From Pseudomonas antarctica (GTDB taxonomy: Bacteria; Pseudomonadota; Gammaproteobacteria; Pseudomonadales; Pseudomonadaceae): a stretch of DNA of 64,000 nucleotides. The notes under the pieces are model-generated. The model was not told the DNA's origin. It searched no databases and worked only from the letters and a program-made list of their open reading frames with translations. Position 1 is the stretch's first letter, and each line of letters starts with the position of its first letter. Shown piece by piece: positions 36,290 through 44,591 of the stretch. Location of the stretch: NCBI RefSeq assembly GCF_900624995.1, contig NZ_UYXQ01000006.1, positions 62,001 to 126,000 of the forward strand, given 5' to 3'. The translations under genes were made by a program, and so were the position numbers.

Positions 36290-36620
36290 GGGAAATCGCC
36301 TGGCAGGTGAGTCAAAAAAGGGCGGCGAGTATAGCGCAAACCCCAGGCGCCGGACCACCGTTCAGCCCATTGGGGGTGGCTAAATGCTGCCAAGTGTGGA
36401 ACCTTTTAAAAGGTAGAGACGTCCACTCCCCTGCTATCGCACTCGGAACAGGGGCTGAAAAATCAGCAAGTTAGCCTGACGAGGCTGCGCTCATGGTTCG
36501 AACTCATACCGCGTTGCCGGTATAGACGAACTGCTTTTCGCGACCCCATTCAGAGGCAGCCAGAAATGGCATGCCGCAGAGAATTGTGTTCGCCGACAGA
36601 AGAAAAAAAGGAGTCCGCCT
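36290..36620. promoter_or_regulatory. Divergent control region with a 14-bp palindrome
   Basis: Gap between prfC and the osmolyte transporter operon. It contains a perfect palindrome ACCTTTTAAAAGGT (36401-36414) and a weak CCCCTG/CAGGGG hairpin (36428-36454). I see no gene. Confidence 0.4.
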
Positions 36621-37337
36621 GTGGCTATTCGCTATGGCAAAGGGCTGATAGGAGGCGTGATCGTCGTCACTCTCCTGGCCCTGCTGGTCCACTGGATCGG
36701 CATTAACACGATCGAACTGTACCGCGACGATTTGTTGTTTTACCTGCAAGCACACCTGATCCTCGTTCTTGTCTCCATGCTGGCTGCCCTCGTTGTAGGG
36801 ATCCCCGCCGGTATCCTGCTCAGCCGACCGAACATGGTCGGGCGCGCAGAACGCTTCATGCAGATCTTCAACATCGGCAACACCGTCCCTCCCCTGGCCG
36901 TACTGGCCATCGCCCTCGGCGTCCTCGGCATCGGCAGCGGCCCGGCGATCTTCGCGCTATTCCTCGCCTCCTTGCTGCCCATCGTGCGCAACACCTACGA
37001 AGGCCTGAAAAACGTGCAAGGCTCCCTCAAAGAAGCCGCCACCGGCATCGGCATGACGCCGCGCCAGGTGCTGTTTCGCGTGGAACTGCCAAACGCCGTG
37101 CCGATCATTATCGGCGGTGTGCGCGTGGCCCTGGCGATCAACGTCGGCACCGCACCGCTGGCCTTCCTGATTGGTGCCAACAGCCTGGGCAGCCTGATCT
37201 TCCCCGGCATCGCCCTGAACAACCATCCGCAACTGCTGCTCGGTGCGGCATGTACCGCGTTGCTGGCATTGCTGCTCGACGGCCTGGTGACCATGGCCAG
37301 CCGCCTCTGGCTGGAACGCGGGTTGCGTGCGTCTTAA
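36621..37337 (+). CDS. Osmolyte (quaternary amine) ABC transporter permease 1
   Basis: A 238-residue inner-membrane permease of the OpuBB/YehY type with about five helices. The conserved coupling segment is LKEAATGIGMTPRQVLFRVE and it contains PLAVLAIALGVLGIGSGPAI, typical of proline/glycine betaine permeases. It starts with GTG 36621, which has an AAAGGAG site at good spacing. It is the first gene of a four-gene operon: permease, binding protein, permease, ATPase. Confidence 0.9.
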   Translation: MAIRYGKGLIGGVIVVTLLALLVHWIGINTIELYRDDLLFYLQAHLILVLVSMLAALVVGIPAGILLSRPNMVGRAERFMQIFNIGNTVPPLAVLAIALGVLGIGSGPAIFALFLASLLPIVRNTYEGLKNVQGSLKEAATGIGMTPRQVLFRVELPNAVPIIIGGVRVALAINVGTAPLAFLIGANSLGSLIFPGIALNNHPQLLLGAACTALLALLLDGLVTMASRLWLERGLRAS

Positions 37338-37374
37338 GGCTTGGCCCCGTCTTAGGCCTGAAAGAGGAACCAAC

Positions 37375-38268
37375 ATGAAGAAACTGACGTTGATATTGAG
37401 CTGCGTCCTGCTGCTGGCAGGTATTGCGCAAGCCGCTGAAAAACCGGTGATCCGCATCGGTGCCCGAGTGTTCACCGAACAGACTTTGCTCGCCGAAATC
37501 ACGGCCCAGTACCTGCGCACCAAAGGCTATGACACCCGCGTGACCGGCGGTCTGGGTAGTAACCTGGCGCGCAGCGCCCAAGAAAGCGGGCAACTGGATA
37601 TGCTCTGGGAATACACCGGGGTGTCGCTGGTGAATTACAACCATGTGGACGAGAAACTCAGCAGCGAAGAGTCCTACGCACGGGTAAAAGAACTCGATGC
37701 AAAACGAGGCCTTGCCTGGCTGTCGCCGTCGAAATTCAGCAACACCTACGCGTTGGCGCTGCCAGAGAACGTGGCCAAGGAATTCCCGCAGATCAACAAC
37801 ATCAGCGACCTGACCCACGCCCTGGCCCAAACAAACAAAGGCACGCGCCTGGTGGCCCTGGACACCGAATTCGCCAACCGTTCCGACGGTATGGACGGCA
37901 TGGTCAAGCTGTACGACATGAACCTGACCCGCAAAAACACACGCCAGATGGACGCCGGCCTGGTCTATACCGCGCTACGTAATGGCCAGGTATTTGCCGG
38001 TTTGGTTTACACCACCGACGGTCGCCTAAGTGCCTTCAAATTGAAGCTGCTGGAAGACGACAAACATTACTTCCCGGACTACACCGCCGCCCCCGTGGTG
38101 CGCCAGGCCTACCTCGATGCTCACCCGCAACTGGCGGCTGACCTCAAGCCGTTGGCCGCGCTGTTCGACGATGAAACCATGCGTCAATTGAATGCGCGAG
38201 TCGACGTCGACCATGAAAGTCCGTCCGCTGTCGCCGCAGACTTCCTGCGCCAACATCCGCTCAACTGA
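37375..38268 (+). CDS. Osmolyte ABC transporter substrate-binding protein (OsmF/OpuC-like)
   Basis: A 297-residue periplasmic protein with signal peptide MKKLTLILSCVLLLAGIAQA. It belongs to the OpuAC family and resembles E. coli OsmF (YehZ): IRIGARVFTEQTLLAEIT, SGQLDMLWEYTGVSLVNY, YTTDGRLSAFKLKLLEDD and APVVRQAYLDAHPQLAADLK. Ligands in the family are glycine betaine, choline or similar quaternary amines. Its ATG follows AGAGGAA; the frame is open upstream but overlaps permease 1. Confidence 0.9.
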   Translation: MKKLTLILSCVLLLAGIAQAAEKPVIRIGARVFTEQTLLAEITAQYLRTKGYDTRVTGGLGSNLARSAQESGQLDMLWEYTGVSLVNYNHVDEKLSSEESYARVKELDAKRGLAWLSPSKFSNTYALALPENVAKEFPQINNISDLTHALAQTNKGTRLVALDTEFANRSDGMDGMVKLYDMNLTRKNTRQMDAGLVYTALRNGQVFAGLVYTTDGRLSAFKLKLLEDDKHYFPDYTAAPVVRQAYLDAHPQLAADLKPLAALFDDETMRQLNARVDVDHESPSAVAADFLRQHPLN

Positions 38269-38282
38269 TTAGAGGAGAAGAC

Positions 38283-38936
38283 ATGGAATTCCTGAACGCC
38301 TTTTCCCATCTTGATTGGGCACTCGTCCTGCACCTGACCTGGCAGCACATCACCTTGGTCGGTATTGCCGTGATCCTGGCGATTGTCGTCGGCGTGCCCC
38401 TTGGCGTGCTAATGACCCGCTTCCCGACCCTGGCCGGCCCGCTGCAAGCCAGCGCCACGGTATTGCTGACCGTGCCATCCATCGCCCTGTTCGGCCTGCT
38501 GCTGCCGTTCTACTCCAAGTTCGGCCAGGGCCTGGGGCCGATGCCAGCGATTACTGCGGTGTTCCTCTACTCCCTGCTGCCGATCATGCGTAACACCTAC
38601 CTGGCCCTGACCGGCGTGGAACCGGGCATTCGCGAAGCCGCCAAAGGCATCGGCATGACCTTCGGCCAGCGCCTGCGCATGGTCGAGTTGCCCATCGCCG
38701 TGCCGGTGATCCTCGCTGGCGTGCGTACCGCCGTGGTGATGAACATCGGCGTGATGACCATCGCCGCCACCATCGGCGCCGGTGGCCTGGGTGTACTTAT
38801 TCTGGCTTCCATCAGCCGCAGCGACATGTCGATGCTGATCGTTGGCGCCGTACTGGTCAGTCTTCTGGCCATCTTCGCCGACCTGCTTCTGCAATGGCTG
38901 CAACGCTCGCTGACTCCAAAAGGACTGCTCAAATGA
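38283..38936 (+). CDS. Osmolyte ABC transporter permease 2
   Basis: A 217-residue inner-membrane permease paralogous to the first (GIREAAKGIGMTFGQRLRMV coupling loop; TVPSIALFGLLLPFYSKFGQ). It follows the binding protein by 14 bp with a GAGGAG site and overlaps the ATPase start by 4 bp (ATGA), so translation is coupled. Two distinct permeases with one ATPase fit the OpuB/OpuC and Yeh arrangement. Confidence 0.91.
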   Translation: MEFLNAFSHLDWALVLHLTWQHITLVGIAVILAIVVGVPLGVLMTRFPTLAGPLQASATVLLTVPSIALFGLLLPFYSKFGQGLGPMPAITAVFLYSLLPIMRNTYLALTGVEPGIREAAKGIGMTFGQRLRMVELPIAVPVILAGVRTAVVMNIGVMTIAATIGAGGLGVLILASISRSDMSMLIVGAVLVSLLAIFADLLLQWLQRSLTPKGLLK

Positions 38937-40090
38937 TCGAACTTCAAAACCTGACCAAGACTTTTCAAAGCAACGGCAAAACAATCTCTGCCGTGAACGA
39001 CGTGAGCCTGACTGTCAATGAAGGCGAAATTTGCGTATTCCTCGGCCCGTCGGGCTGCGGCAAGAGCACCACGCTGAAAATGATCAACCGCCTGATCAAG
39101 CCCACCTCGGGCAAGATCCTGATCAACGGCGAAGACACCACCGACCTCGACGAAGTGACCCTGCGTCGCAACATCGGCTACGTGATCCAGCAAATCGGCC
39201 TGTTCCCGAACATGACCATCGAGGAAAACATCGTGGTCGTGCCCAAGCTGCTCGGTTGGGACAAACAGAAATGCCACGACCGCGCCCGCGAGTTGATGAG
39301 CATGATCAAGCTGGAACCCAAGCAGTACCTGCATCGCTACCCGCGTGAACTGTCGGGTGGTCAGCAACAGCGGATCGGCGTGATCCGCGCGCTGGCGGCC
39401 GATGCGCCGCTGCTGTTGATGGACGAACCGTTCGGCGCGGTCGACCCGATCAACCGCGAGATGATCCAGAACGAGTTCTTCGAGATGCAACGCGCGTTGA
39501 AAAAGACCGTGATCATGGTCAGCCACGACATCGACGAAGCGATCAAGCTGGGCGACAAGATTGCGATCTTCCGCGCCGGCAAGCTGCTGCAGATCGACCA
39601 CCCGGACACCCTGCTGGCGCATCCGGCTGACGAGTTCGTGAGCAATTTCGTCGGCCAGGACAGCACCCTCAAGCGCCTGCTGCTGGTAAAAGCCGAAGAT
39701 GCGGCGGATAACGCGCCGTCGGTAAGCCCGCAAACCCCGGTGGCCGAGGCGCTGGAACTGATGGACGAAACTGACCGCCGCTATGTGGTCGTCACCTGCG
39801 CCGAAAACAAGGCACTGGGTTATGTACGACGTCGCGATCTGCACCGTCAGACCGGTACCTGCGGCCAGTACTTGCGCGAGTTCAACGCCACCGCGGCGTA
39901 TGACGAGCATTTGCGCATCCTGTTGTCGCGCATGTACGAGTTCAACCGTTCGTGGTTGCCGGTGATGGATGCGGAGCGGGTGTTCCTGGGTGAGGTGACG
40001 CAGGAGTCGATTGCTGAGTACCTCAGTTCCGGTAAGTCGCGTGGCGGTAAGACCAGCATTGTTTCGCCTGCCGAGACAGCGTTGGCCTGA
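38933..40090 (+). CDS. Osmolyte ABC transporter ATPase with CBS domains
   Basis: A 385-residue ATPase of the ProV/OpuCA family. Walker A GPSGCGKST, Q-loop YVIQQIGLFPNMT, signature LSGGQQQR, Walker B LLLMDEPFGAVDP and H-loop MVSHDIDEA are intact. The C-terminal third (from about residue 265) holds CBS-type segments (TPVAEALELMDETDRRYVVV; VFLGEVTQESIAEYLSS), which sense ionic strength in related transporters. It is the last gene of the operon, followed by REP-like DNA. Confidence 0.93.
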   Translation: MIELQNLTKTFQSNGKTISAVNDVSLTVNEGEICVFLGPSGCGKSTTLKMINRLIKPTSGKILINGEDTTDLDEVTLRRNIGYVIQQIGLFPNMTIEENIVVVPKLLGWDKQKCHDRARELMSMIKLEPKQYLHRYPRELSGGQQQRIGVIRALAADAPLLLMDEPFGAVDPINREMIQNEFFEMQRALKKTVIMVSHDIDEAIKLGDKIAIFRAGKLLQIDHPDTLLAHPADEFVSNFVGQDSTLKRLLLVKAEDAADNAPSVSPQTPVAEALELMDETDRRYVVVTCAENKALGYVRRRDLHRQTGTCGQYLREFNATAAYDEHLRILLSRMYEFNRSWLPVMDAERVFLGEVTQESIAEYLSSGKSRGGKTSIVSPAETALA

Positions 40091-40092
40091 TA

Positions 40093-40188
40093 GACCGCTA
40101 TCGCGGGCAAGCCCGGCTCCCACAGGGAAATGCATTCCAACAGATGAATGCAATTCAAATGTGGGAGTTGGCTTGCCTGCGATGAAGG
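40093..40188. repeat. REP-like palindromic pair
   Basis: CCGCTATCGCGGGCAAGCCC and the inverted GTGGGAGTTGGCTTGCCTGC surround an AT-rich middle. It follows the osmolyte operon. Confidence 0.8.
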
Positions 40189-40307
40189 CACCGCAAATCC
40201 TCCTGATTTACCCCATCCGGGGAACATCAATCCGTCACACCTGTCGGTTACATAAGTAGCTGCACAAGGTCGCGCGACGAACGCGTGCAAAAACGCGACA
40301 TTTTTAG

Positions 40308-40336
40308 TTGATCCCACGCCCATCAAGCCCTAAAGT
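40308..40336 (+). promoter_or_regulatory. Sigma-70-like promoter upstream of speC
   Basis: TTGATC (40308-40313), a 17-bp spacer and TAAAGT (40331-40336). Transcription would start near 40343, just before a short ORF and a terminator-like hairpin. Confidence 0.5.
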
Positions 40337-40351
40337 TCGCGCCGAACGTCC

Positions 40352-40507
40352 ATGCTGGAAACGATCCATCCGGCTCAAGTACTGACGACGAGACAGCAAG
40401 GCCAAGGGAAGCGGTTACGCCCATGGCCTTTTTGCTTTCGGCGACATGCCTTGGGAAGTAGGCGAACCAAAGTGGGGATACGGAGGACGTTCATTTGCAC
40501 CCATTGA
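40352..40507 (+). CDS. Putative Arg-rich leader peptide upstream of speC (51 aa)
   Basis: An open frame of 51 codons that begins MLETIHPAQVLTTRQQGQGK and ends FICTH, stopping 32 bp before the speC ATG. It contains nine arginines, many from rare codons (AGA, AGG, CGA), including RRTKVGIRRTF near the end, which recalls the IRRT segment of the E. coli ornithine-sensing leader SpeFL as I remember it. It overlaps a terminator-like hairpin. No ribosome site is seen at its ATG, so translation is uncertain; a shorter in-frame start or a non-coding leader is possible. Confidence 0.35.
   Translation: MLETIHPAQVLTTRQQGQGKRLRPWPFCFRRHALGSRRTKVGIRRTFICTH
40396..40439 (+). terminator. Terminator-like hairpin in the speC leader
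   Basis: AAGGCCAAGGG pairs with CCCATGGCCTT (one mismatch), followed by TTTGC. It is about 55 nt after the likely start site and 100 nt before speC, so it is either an attenuator or the end of a small RNA of about 95 nt. Confidence 0.6.
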
Positions 40508-40539
40508 TCAATTTAGTTTGCCCTTAGGAGTCTCCCAGC

Positions 40540-41703
40540 ATGTCGATCAACGTCGAAGACTATTTCGCGCGCGCCACCTTTGACAAAATGAAGGCGTTCG
40601 CCGACAAGCAAGAAACCCCGTTCGTGGTGATCGACACCGCGATGATCAGCCAGGCCTACGATGACCTGCGCGCCGGTTTCGAATTCGCCAAAGTCTATTA
40701 CGCCGTCAAGGCCAACCCGGCTGTCGAGATCATCGACCTGTTGAAAGACAAGGGCTCGAGCTTCGACATCGCCTCGATCTACGAGCTGGACAAGGTCATG
40801 GACCGTGGCGTCAGCGCCGACCGTATCAGCTACGGCAACACCATCAAGAAATCCAAGGACATCCGCTACTTCTTTGATAAAGGCGTGCGCCTGTTCTCCA
40901 CCGACTCCGAAGCCGACCTGCGCAACATCGCCAAGGCCGCGCCGGGCTCGAAAGTCTACGTGCGTATCCTCACCGAAGGCTCGACCACGGCTGACTGGCC
41001 GCTGTCGCGTAAATTCGGCTGCCAGACCGACATGGCCATGGACCTGCTGATCCTCGCCCGTGACCTGGGCCTGGTGCCGTACGGCATCTCGTTCCACGTC
41101 GGCTCGCAACAGCGCGATATCAGCGTGTGGGACGCGGCGATCGCCAAGGTCAAAGTGATCTTCGAGCGCCTCAAAGAAGAAGACGGCATCCACCTCAAGC
41201 TGATCAACATGGGCGGCGGCTTCCCGGCCAACTACATCACCCGCACCAACAGCCTGGAAACCTACGCCGAAGAAATCATCCGCTTCCTCAAGGAAGATTT
41301 CGGCGACGACCTGCCGGAAATCATCCTGGAACCGGGCCGTTCGTTGATCGCCAACGCCGGCATCCTGGTCAGCGAAGTAGTATTGGTTGCACGTAAATCG
41401 CGTACCGCCGTCGAGCGTTGGGTGTACACGGATGTGGGCAAGTTCTCCGGCCTGATCGAAACCATGGACGAAGCCATCAAGTTCCCGATCTGGACCGAGA
41501 AGAAAGGCGAGATGGAAGAAGTCGTGATCGCCGGCCCTACCTGTGACAGCGCCGATATCATGTACGAAAACTACAAGTACGGCCTGCCGCTGAACCTGGC
41601 GATTGGTGACCGGATGTACTGGTTGTCGACCGGCGCGTACACCACCAGCTACAGCGCGGTTGAGTTCAATGGCTTTCCGCCGTTGAAGTCTTACTACGTG
41701 TAA
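40540..41703 (+). CDS. speC: Ornithine (ornithine/lysine-type) decarboxylase
   Basis: A 387-residue PLP enzyme of the fold-III (eukaryotic ODC-like) class that converts ornithine to putrescine. Key residues are visible: the PLP lysine in YYAVKANP (near residue 50), a GGGFP loop, EPGRSLIANAGI and the active-site Cys in GPTCDSADIM. The TAGGAG site is 12 bp before ATG. Some members also accept lysine, which cannot be excluded here. A long leader (40308-40539) with a promoter, ORF and hairpin suggests regulation by attenuation. Confidence 0.95.
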   Translation: MSINVEDYFARATFDKMKAFADKQETPFVVIDTAMISQAYDDLRAGFEFAKVYYAVKANPAVEIIDLLKDKGSSFDIASIYELDKVMDRGVSADRISYGNTIKKSKDIRYFFDKGVRLFSTDSEADLRNIAKAAPGSKVYVRILTEGSTTADWPLSRKFGCQTDMAMDLLILARDLGLVPYGISFHVGSQQRDISVWDAAIAKVKVIFERLKEEDGIHLKLINMGGGFPANYITRTNSLETYAEEIIRFLKEDFGDDLPEIILEPGRSLIANAGILVSEVVLVARKSRTAVERWVYTDVGKFSGLIETMDEAIKFPIWTEKKGEMEEVVIAGPTCDSADIMYENYKYGLPLNLAIGDRMYWLSTGAYTTSYSAVEFNGFPPLKSYYV

Positions 41704-41714
41704 GCCAGCCGCAC

Positions 41715-41750
41715 ACAAAAAACCCATGACATGTCATGGGTTTTTTTATG
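41715..41750. terminator. Intrinsic terminator after speC
   Basis: AAAAAACCCATGACATGTCATGGGTTTTTTT: a 9-bp palindromic stem with A-run and T-run, able to end both speC and the convergent small ORF. Confidence 0.9.
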
Positions 41751-41752
41751 GC

Positions 41753-41950
41753 TCAGGAAAAGGCCACGGCACGTCGCGGGTAGACATGGGCCAGCCGGTG
41801 CCCTTCGGGCAAGTGCAGGTTGCGCTTGGTGTTGACGGACGGGGGCCCGGCAGTGATTTCACCGTCGGCCCACTTGGTATTTTCCAGCGTTTGGCAAAGG
41901 CGCAGCGCTTTTGCGCGCAAAACAGAATATTTCTCGTTAAGCCACGGCAT
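41753..41950 (-). CDS. Small hypothetical protein (65 aa)
   Basis: An unrecognised basic protein starting [20 protein letters not shown] and ending [16 protein letters not shown]. It lies between a bidirectional terminator and the divergent PepSY-reductase gene, and its start is only about 46 bp from that gene's. Codon use looks coding, and no larger gene overlaps it. No domain, signal peptide or membrane helix is seen. Confidence 0.5.
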   Translation of the reverse strand: MPWLNEKYSVLRAKALRLCQTLENTKWADGEITAGPPSVNTKRNLHLPEGHRLAHVYPRRAVAFS

Positions 41951-41996
41951 AATGCGCGCCGTGACCTATCTATCCAGCTCAGCGAGGCCGTCAGAC

Positions 41997-44522
41997 GTGT
42001 TGAAGAAAACCCTGTTCCAGTTGCACTGGTTCTTCGGCATTACGGCCGGGCTGGTGCTGGCGTTGATGGGGATCACCGGGGCGACGGTCTCGTTCCAGGA
42101 TGAAATTCTGCGGGCGCTCAACCCGACGGTACTGCACGTCGAAAAACGCGAAGCCGGCGTACTGCCGCCTGCCGAGCTGGTGCGCAAGCTTGAGGCCACC
42201 GAAGGCAAGACCGTGTCGATGCTGTGGGTGGAAAGCGAAAGCGCCAACGCTGCGCGGGTGATCTTCAGCGCACCGCCCGGCGAGCGTCGTGGCCAAATAC
42301 GCTACTTCGACCCCTACACGGGCGACTACATGGGCGACGCGGTCGGCCAGGATTTCTTCGTTTTTGTGCTGCAACTGCACCGTTTCCTGGCCATGGGCGA
42401 CACCGGCCGGCAAATCACTGGCGCGTGTACGCTGATCCTGGTGTTTTTCTGCCTTTCCGGCCTGTACCTGCGCTGGCCGCGCCAGGTGGCGAGCTGGCGC
42501 GCCTGGCTGACAGTGGACTGGCGCAAAAAGGGTCGCAGCTTCAACTGGGATTTGCACTCGGTGTTCGGCACCTGGTGCCTGCTGTTTTATCTGTTGGCCG
42601 CGCTGACCGGCCTGTATTGGTCCTACGATTGGTACAACCAGGGCCTGACCAAACTGCTTTCCGATGCCCCTCAAAATGAACGCATGCGCAAGCGCGGGCC
42701 GGCGCCAGAAGGCCCCGCGCCGGTGGCCAATTACGACGCTATCTGGAGCAGTATCTACGCCAACGCCGGCCCCGGCTTAAGCGCCTACAACATCCGCATG
42801 CCGGCCGTCGCCGGGCAACCGGCCATTGTTTATTACCGGCTCAAATCATCGCCTCACGACCGCGCGCTGAACCAGATCAACCTCGACCCATCCACCGGCG
42901 AGGTCAACGCCCATGACAGGTACGCCAGCAAGACCCTCAAGTCGCAATTGCTGACCAGTATTTACGCACTGCATACCGGCAGTTATTTCGGCCTGGTGGG
43001 CCGCATCATTCTCACCCTCAGCGCGTTGTGCATGCCGCTGTTCTTTATTACCGGCTGGCTGCTGTACCTCGACCGTCGCCGCAAGAAACGCCACGTGCGC
43101 GACGCACGCAAAGGCCTCGGCGCCAACCCTGGCGATGCCTCGGCCTGGTTGATCGGTTTTGCCAGCCAGAGTGGCTTCGCCGAGCAGCTTGCATGGCAGA
43201 CGGCTGGGCAATTGCAGGCCGCCGGCCTGCCGGTGAAGGTGCAACCCTTGGGCAATGTCAGCCCGGACGACCTGCGCCAGGCAGACAATGCGCTGTTTGT
43301 AGTCAGCACCTTCGGCGACGGCGAAGCCCCTGACAGCGCCCGTGGTTTTGAGCGCAGCGTGCTCGGCCAGGACCTGGCGCTTAAAGGTCTTAATTACTCG
43401 GTGCTGGCTCTGGGTGATCGTCAGTACGAACACTTCTGCGGTTTTGCCCGGCGTCTGCATTTCTGGCTGACTCACCAAGGCGGCAACCCGCTGTTCGCGC
43501 CGGTGGAAGTCGACAGTGGTGACGCCGACGCCTTGCTCACCTGGCAACAGCAACTGAGCCAACTCACGGGTCACGCACCTGCAGCGGCATGGCAGACCGC
43601 CCAGTACGAAAACTGGACACTCACCCAACGTACCCTGCTCAATCGTGACAGCGTCGGCGCGAACATTTACCTGCTGGGCCTCACACCGCCGTCACCACAA
43701 AGCTGGCTGGCAGGTGACCTGGTGGAAGTACTGCCGCGCAATGGCCCATGCGCCATCGAACACTTCCTCGAAGGCCTGGGCCTGGCCGGCAACGACAGCG
43801 TGCTGATCGACGGCCTGGCGCAAACCCTCAACCAAGCCCTGGCGACACGCCAACTGCCGGACAACCGTGCGCACCTGGTCGGCCTGCACGCTCAGGCGCT
43901 GGTGAGCGCATTGGTGCCGCTGGGCCTGCGCGAATACTCCATCGCCTCGATTGCCAGCGACGGCGTAGTGGAGCTGATCGTACGCCAGGAACGGCACCCT
44001 GACGGTCGCCTGGGCCTGGGCTCGGGCTGGCTGACCGAACACGCTGCCATCGGCTCAAGCATTAGCCTGCGCCTGCGTCGCAACAGTGGTTTCCATTTGC
44101 CGGAGGCGCCAGTGCCGCTGATTCTGCTGGGCAACGGCACGGGCCTTGCCGGCTTGCGCAGCTTGCTCAAGGCTCGCATTGCCGATGGCCAGCAACGCAA
44201 CTGGCTGCTGTTCGGCGAACGCAATATCGCCCATGACTACTTGTGCCAGGACGAGCTGCAAGGCTGGTTGGCCAGCGGTGATCTGGCCTTGCTGGACCTG
44301 GCGTTTTCCCGTGATCAGGACGAGAAGATCTACGTGCAAGACCGTCTACGCGAATCGGCGGACGTGCTGCGCCGATGGCTGGCAGACGGCGCCGCGATTT
44401 ATGTCTGCGGCAGTTTGCAGGGCATGGCGACTGGCGTGGATCAGGTGCTGCACGAGGTGCTCGGCAGCGAGACCGTGGAGCGCTTGATCGAGCAAGGGCG
44501 CTATCGTCGGGATGTGTATTGA
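41997..44522 (+). CDS. PepSY-TM / flavodoxin / ferredoxin-NADP reductase fusion
   Basis: A multidomain inner-membrane oxidoreductase of about 841 residues. Residues about 1-370 are a PepSY-associated TM module with four helices ([80 protein letters not shown]), including histidines that could bind haem. A flavodoxin-like domain follows ([36 protein letters not shown]), then an FAD/NADPH domain like sulfite reductase alpha ([40 protein letters not shown]). It likely passes electrons from NADPH through the membrane, possibly for iron reduction. GTG 41997 has a GAGG site; TTG 42000 and ATG 41952 are alternatives. Confidence 0.85.
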   Translation: MLKKTLFQLHWFFGITAGLVLALMGITGATVSFQDEILRALNPTVLHVEKREAGVLPPAELVRKLEATEGKTVSMLWVESESANAARVIFSAPPGERRGQIRYFDPYTGDYMGDAVGQDFFVFVLQLHRFLAMGDTGRQITGACTLILVFFCLSGLYLRWPRQVASWRAWLTVDWRKKGRSFNWDLHSVFGTWCLLFYLLAALTGLYWSYDWYNQGLTKLLSDAPQNERMRKRGPAPEGPAPVANYDAIWSSIYANAGPGLSAYNIRMPAVAGQPAIVYYRLKSSPHDRALNQINLDPSTGEVNAHDRYASKTLKSQLLTSIYALHTGSYFGLVGRIILTLSALCMPLFFITGWLLYLDRRRKKRHVRDARKGLGANPGDASAWLIGFASQSGFAEQLAWQTAGQLQAAGLPVKVQPLGNVSPDDLRQADNALFVVSTFGDGEAPDSARGFERSVLGQDLALKGLNYSVLALGDRQYEHFCGFARRLHFWLTHQGGNPLFAPVEVDSGDADALLTWQQQLSQLTGHAPAAAWQTAQYENWTLTQRTLLNRDSVGANIYLLGLTPPSPQSWLAGDLVEVLPRNGPCAIEHFLEGLGLAGNDSVLIDGLAQTLNQALATRQLPDNRAHLVGLHAQALVSALVPLGLREYSIASIASDGVVELIVRQERHPDGRLGLGSGWLTEHAAIGSSISLRLRRNSGFHLPEAPVPLILLGNGTGLAGLRSLLKARIADGQQRNWLLFGERNIAHDYLCQDELQGWLASGDLALLDLAFSRDQDEKIYVQDRLRESADVLRRWLADGAAIYVCGSLQGMATGVDQVLHEVLGSETVERLIEQGRYRRDVY

Positions 44523-44544
44523 GCCCCTGAAGGAACATAGATCA

Positions 44545-44588
44545 AATAGGGGAGGAGGCTTGCTCCCTCCCACATTTGATTGCAGGTC
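44545..44588. repeat. Single REP-like palindrome
   Basis: GGGGAGGAGGCTTGCTCCCTCCC, a compact palindromic core, lies between the convergent reductase and phoD genes. Confidence 0.75.
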
Positions 44589-44591
44589 AAA

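Noticed and set aside
34709..36310. 533-codon open frame on the plus strand
   Set aside because: Antisense to prfC, which is complete and conserved; no start signal or domain.
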